Of a stretch of DNA of 22,434 nt, positions 1 through 22,434 are shown one piece after another (the first letter of the stretch is position 1; each line of letters begins with the position of its first letter). Origin of the DNA: Salpingoeca rosetta. Its lineage: Eukaryota; Opisthokonta; Choanoflagellata; Craspedida; Salpingoecidae. Under the pieces are notes generated by a model that worked only from the letters and a program-made list of their open reading frames with translations, was not told the DNA's origin and did no database searches. A program made the translations under genes and the position numbers. The stretch spans positions 664,954-687,387 of the forward strand of contig NW_004754909.1 of NCBI RefSeq assembly GCF_000188695.1, written 5' to 3'.

Positions 1-123
1 TGCGTGTATGTGCGTGAGTATGCGTGAGTGTGTGTTTGTGTATGTGCTTATGTTAGTTGGTGAGTCGTGGCATCAGCATCTACATTCAGCGTCGACGCAT
101 CATGCACAGTTGCAAGCAATCAA

Positions 124-6466
<6,343 letters not shown>

Positions 6467-6572
6467 CGTCGAGTGTGTGTGTGTGCCGTTAACGTTGAGT
6501 CTTCTGTCTCTCTTCGTGTGGCGTTTTGGTCGCGAAAACTCTCCACAACCTTCAAGATCGAACGTGCTCACA

Positions 6573-6658
<86 letters not shown>
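6467..6658. promoter_or_regulatory. Divergent (shared) promoter region between the ANKLE2-like and beta-propeller genes
   Basis: The two start codons point away from each other and are only about 190 bp apart, so both promoters and both 5' UTRs must fit here. No TATA box is visible. About 85 bp (6574-6658) is a pure CA repeat that touches the downstream ATG, leaving roughly 107 bp of unique sequence for control elements. That a promoter is here follows from gene layout, not from recognised motifs. Confidence 0.55.
6574..6658. repeat. (CA)n microsatellite abutting the beta-propeller gene start
   Basis: An uninterrupted CA tract of about 42 units. CA repeats have no stop codon, so the open frame of the gene runs back through it as His-Thr repeats; that extension should not be annotated as protein. 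Confidence 0.95.
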
Positions 6659-6661
<3 letters not shown>

Positions 6662-8305
6662 ACAGCACGCACGATGCGCATCAGCACGAGCAGGTCCTTC
6701 CACCGCGACCGCTTTGTTGTGCATGGAAGCGCTGGCCTCCTTGTGCTGCTGCTTGCGGCCTGGTCATCGCCATCATTGTCGTTCTCCGCGGTGATGGGAA
6801 CGGAGCACGAGGACGCGCCGACGGTGGTCGTGGACAGATATGGAAACATGCTGGTGGACACGTATCTGCCGGGCAACGCGTCGCGGGAGGAGGCCGGCGA
6901 CTCGCCGCCGCCACTGCTACCCAAAGTGCGAGTGAACGGGATCGACGTGCACGAGCTGCACGAGCGTGTGCGGCAGCTGGAGGAACAGCTCGGGGCACAG
7001 ACCGGGTTCTCAAGTCGCTTGCTCGTCCAGCTGGGTGGCGCCGGCGATGACCACGCGTACGCCGGTGCGTTCGACTGGCGAAACGGCCGCGTCTTCATTG
7101 GGGGACGCACCGCGAGCGACGTGCCTGGCGCCGTGCTGCTGGGCTTTGTCGCGTGCATGGACCGCGTCACGGGCACGGTCATCTGGCACACCGTGCTCAA
7201 CTCGACGCGATCCAGCGTGGTGCTTGACATCGCCCTCGATAACGGCTCAACCGAAGACGTGCTGGCGACAGGATTCACATTCGGACCCATTGCTGAAGGC
7301 ACGATGTTTCACGGCGGCCAGGACAGCTTTGTGGTGCGTCTGGACAGCGATACAGGCGACATTGTGTGGAGCCAACAGCTCGGCAGCGCTGGCGATGAGT
7401 CTGGACGGGGCGTTGCCGTAGACACGGATATGCAGCGGGTGTACGTGTCCGGGCACAGCGGCCTCAATGGCGACGGGCACAGCGGGGGAGAGCCGATTGC
7501 CCACGCCACCGTGACGTGCTTGCACCTGGCCACGGGCCAAGTGCTCTGGACCAAGACGTTTGACGACAACGACATGCTCAACTCGTTGGCCATTCGCCTT
7601 CACCCACGCCGCCACACGCTCGCCGTGGCCGTCACTGGTGAAGCGCCGCTGGCGGGGCACATGCAGGGCTTTGGCGACCTGGACGCCTTCGTGGTCATGA
7701 TGGACAGTGTGGATGGCGAGGTGCTGTGGGTCAATGGGATTGGCACAGACAAGGCAGAGATCTTACACTCCGTAGCGATCGACGAGACAACTGGCGATGT
7801 GTTCCTCTCCGGCACCACGACCGGTACGCTCGCTGCTGCTGCTGGCGAGGACACCACTGACCGCAGCGGCGCTATTGCAACGTTTATTGCGCGGTTTCGT
7901 GGCGCGGACGGGCAGCTCATGTGGGTGAGGCAGTTTGGCTCGTCGTCGCACGAAAACAGCAGGTCTGTTGCCGTTGACAGCGCACGGGGCAGCGTGTACA
8001 TGTGTGGATGGACTCGCTCGCCACTGCTCAACAAGACGTTGGTTGGTAACACAGACTCGTTTGTCATGCAGCTGCGCATGGCATCTGGTGAGCCCGTGCG
8101 TGCAGCCATCATTGGCTCGGTGAACGGAGACGAGCTTGGGCAGTCTGTGGTGGTGCACCCCAAGACGGGCGAGGTGTGCGTGATTGGGGACACCTCGTCT
8201 GTGGTCACCCCGCACGATCCCATTCTGCCGCTGGTGGGCGGTGCCGGTGGCGGCGGTGGACAGGACGTGTTTGTGCGCTGCTTTGTACGACCAAACTATT
8301 CATAG
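6659..8305 (+). CDS. Secreted SBBP-like beta-propeller repeat protein, intronless
   Basis: About 548 aa from ATG 6659, or 543 aa from ATG 6674, which has an A at -3. Seen: a basic N-terminus and a hydrophobic stretch GLLVLLLAAW near residues 26-35, a signal peptide or signal anchor; a short coiled-coil-like segment (HELHERVRQLEEQLG) near 103-117; then repeated units of the form G...D...SVAVD...G.VY..G, such as GSAGDESGRGVAVD, GTDKAEILHSVAID, GSSSHENSRSVAVD and GDELGQSVVVHP. Between them are D.FV..LD..TG...W strands. This matches the SBBP (beta-propeller) repeat pattern known mostly from bacteria. It is likely extracellular with a binding role; no catalytic motif is seen. Odd: there are no introns, while its neighbours have 16 and 36 exons. 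Ends TAG at 8303-8305. Confidence 0.9.
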
Positions 8306-8803
8306 GCATGTGTGTGTGTGCGTGTGCATGTGTGTGCGTGTGTCTGTGTGTGTCTGTGTGTGTCTGTGTGTGCTTGTGTCTGTGTGTCTACATCTCTACG
8401 TGCATATCTGTACATTAGAGTGTGTCTTTCTATCAACTCGCCTATATTGGTGTGCTTGTGTGCCTGTATTGGTGTGCTCTTGTGTGCGTGCGTCTGCATG
8501 CATTGAGGGAATGTGGCTTCTCCTCTCGTCCCTCCCTTGCACTGACACGACAGACGAACTGTCACGACTCAACCGGAGTTGTAGCTTCCTTCTGTTTATG
8601 TATGGGCTCGCGTAATTGAACCGCTGTACGCTGTGAGAACAAGTGTATGCACAACGCGTAAGTCACTCGGGGGGGGGGATTGTGTGATATTGAACATGGG
8701 AACGCGTAACTCTTCATCCGCTGCGCGCCAATTCAGTAGCACACTAAGTTCTGGTGTGTGTCTGGAAAGTGTGCACGTCGCAGAAGTTGTGTGTGGGGGG
8801 GGA
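8306..8803. other. Convergent intergenic region (two 3' ends)
   Basis: The region holds the 3' ends of the beta-propeller gene (plus) and the PDZ gene (minus). It contains an impure TG/TCTG tract (8309-8390) and two short G runs (8670-8679, 8794-8802). No coding exon is supported. A CATAAA-type signal for the minus strand lies at 8595-8600. No AATAAA is visible for the plus gene. Confidence 0.6.
8595..8600 (-). terminator. Possible poly(A) signal (CATAAA variant) of the PDZ gene
   Basis: The minus strand reads CATAAA about 205 bp after the PDZ gene stop. It is a weak variant of AATAAA and the only candidate seen in this spacer. Confidence 0.3.
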
Positions 8804-20946
<12,143 letters not shown>

Positions 20947-21253
20947 CTCCGCTTGTATCCAGCTCTGCAGCTCTGCGTCTGTCTTGGTGTAAATGAAGCG
21001 TGTGTCTTGCTTCTTGCTTGCTTGCTTGCTTGCAGGCACACACAGTCTTCCCTCGCTCGCTCGCTTCTTGTCATTTATTCATTATTTGCACATCGAATTT
21101 GCAAAACAAAACAACAAACAACAACAATAGAACAATCCTGAACCTTTCACCCAAGCACCCATGTTCTTTCTCGTGGTGCCTGTGGTGCCTGTGGTGCAGT
21201 CGTCCCTTCCCTTCTTCACTTCAGTCCCTTCTTCACTTCAGTCCCTTGTACCG
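20947..21253. other. Short tandem intergenic spacer
   Basis: On the minus strand it holds the 3' UTR of the upstream gene (21253 down to about 21060), with a tandem 17-18 bp repeat (21208-21245) and a poly(A) signal, then about 120 bp to the PDZ gene ATG. A CAAG repeat lies at 21011-21034. It may also contain upstream coding sequence of the PDZ gene (open frame 21010-20947). Confidence 0.55.
21074..21079 (-). terminator. AATAAA poly(A) signal
   Basis: The minus strand reads AATAAA about 175 bp after the stop codon of the gene ending at 21254. Its last A begins an ATG, so 3' end formation of one gene occurs within about 130 bp of the modelled start of the next. Confidence 0.65.
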
Positions 21254-22144
21254 TCAGGTTGTGGGCAGCGTGCACTGCGTGGAGAAGAACCCTTGCTCTG
21301 CAGCAAGGTAGGCATTGAAGGAAGCCTGCCACGCAGCCACCTCGTCTTGGTGGGCGAGCAAATCTGCAATGTGTTTGCGTTGGTTTGGTTGGTACAGCAT
21401 TAGGGATAAGAGTGAGAAACGAGGACGTGACAACATTTCTAGAATAGTATAGCATGCGCAAGCGCTGAAGGCTTGACACAGCAACTCCCGAGAGACAACC
21501 ACGTGAACACACAAACACACACACGCGCGCGCGCGCACACACACATTTTCACACACACATTTTCACACACACACGCACACACACACACCTTCACACACAC
21601 ACACATGTTCACTCACACGCACACACAAGCACACCTTGGTGGAAGCAAGCGATGTCGTGTTGGTACTGTTCGTGTTGCAGAATGTAGAGGCTGCTGGCGT
21701 GCTGGTACTCATGCTCTGCACTGGACAGACAGACGGGACAGCACGACGGCGCTGCTCCAATCCCGCTCTCATCGGCAAGCGGTGGATAAAACACCTCTTC
21801 GCCAACGTCACAGCCAGCCACATGCGGCAACTCAGGGCATTCGCATCCAGCGCGTAACAGTGTCCACTCGACCTTGTTGTCAGCAGCAACACTGGTGTTG
21901 AACGCCGCCAGCAGCGCATCCCTCAGCAGCTGTGTCGCCGCGTGTGTGCCGCCAGCAAGCACTGACACGTCAATGGAGACCGTTCCGTTGATCACTTGTG
22001 TCGTATCAGCTGCCCTTGTGACGCGCATGTGCTTTGTGGTGGTGCCTGGAATGGCATCGTCGAACCTGGAGAGGAGGTGCTCATATCCACCCATTGCCGC
22101 CAGTTCCGTCTCGCTAGCCAGCACCACAACGCGCAGCACAACCC
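21254..22144 (-). CDS. 3' end of an unrecognised gene (last two exons; 5' part outside the window)
   Basis: Exons 22144-21635 and 21363-21254 join in phase 1 (HQ|D) and encode the last 205 residues, stop at 21254-21256. Seen: a folded-looking start with strand-rich VVLRVVVLASETELAAMGGY and SIDVSVLAGGTHAATQLLRD, possible N-glycosylation sites (NGT, NTS), a Cys-rich patch (CECPELPHVAGC, SCCPVC) and a helical tail EVAAWQASFNAYLAAEQGFF. Paired cysteines and glycosylation-type sites suggest an extracellular or lumenal segment, but no family is recognised. The 22144 acceptor (TTGTTGACAG) is good, so further exons lie upstream past 22434. A fusion with the PDZ gene is possible but less likely, because the frame closes here and AATAAA follows. 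Confidence 0.7.
21516..21625. repeat. CA / CACATTTT tracts after a donor
   Basis: CA repeats with ACACATTTTCAC units in the donor half of the intron 21364-21634. Confidence 0.9.

Positions 22145-22434
<290 letters not shown>

Overview
This window is eukaryotic nuclear DNA: GC-rich, with many short exons bounded by GT-AG introns and long (CA/TG)n microsatellites almost entirely inside introns or at gene edges. The density of introns, the very short gene spacing, a single-celled-style gene mix (an ANKLE2-type LEM/ankyrin protein, a giant multi-PDZ scaffold, a secreted beta-propeller) and Gln/Thr/Asn-rich coding repeats suit a choanoflagellate or another unicellular relative of animals. That placement is inference.

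Layout: (1) 124-6466, minus strand: a 16-exon gene recognised as an ANKLE2 homologue (LEM domain, ankyrin-like repeats, conserved C-terminal blocks), about 1165 aa. (2) 6467-6658: a roughly 190 bp divergent promoter region, almost half of it a pure (CA)n tract. (3) 6659-8305, plus strand: an intronless secreted protein of about 548 aa with SBBP-like beta-propeller repeats. (4) 8306-8803: a convergent intergenic region. (5) 8804-20946, minus strand: a 36-exon gene for a scaffold of about 1856 aa with eight PDZ domains that I assembled exon by exon; it uses microexons of 13, 19, 25 and 38 nt. (6) 21254-22144, minus strand: the last two exons of another gene, whose 5' part lies beyond the window; a poly(A) signal sits just in front of the PDZ gene.

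All splice junctions were placed by hand. In both large genes every exon joins in a compatible phase, and most joins restore a recognisable fold across the junction. This internal check is the main evidence for the models. Start codons of the PDZ gene and the last exon of the ANKLE2 gene are the least certain parts.

Functionally the genes look unrelated to one another: a nuclear-envelope/BAF-type regulator, a secreted repeat protein, and a cytoplasmic scaffold for complexes that bind C-terminal peptides. The most unusual non-coding feature is the arrangement of the repeats. In many introns the sense strand is GT-rich after the donor and CA-rich before the acceptor, so the two intron arms are complementary and could fold the intron into a hairpin that brings the splice sites together.
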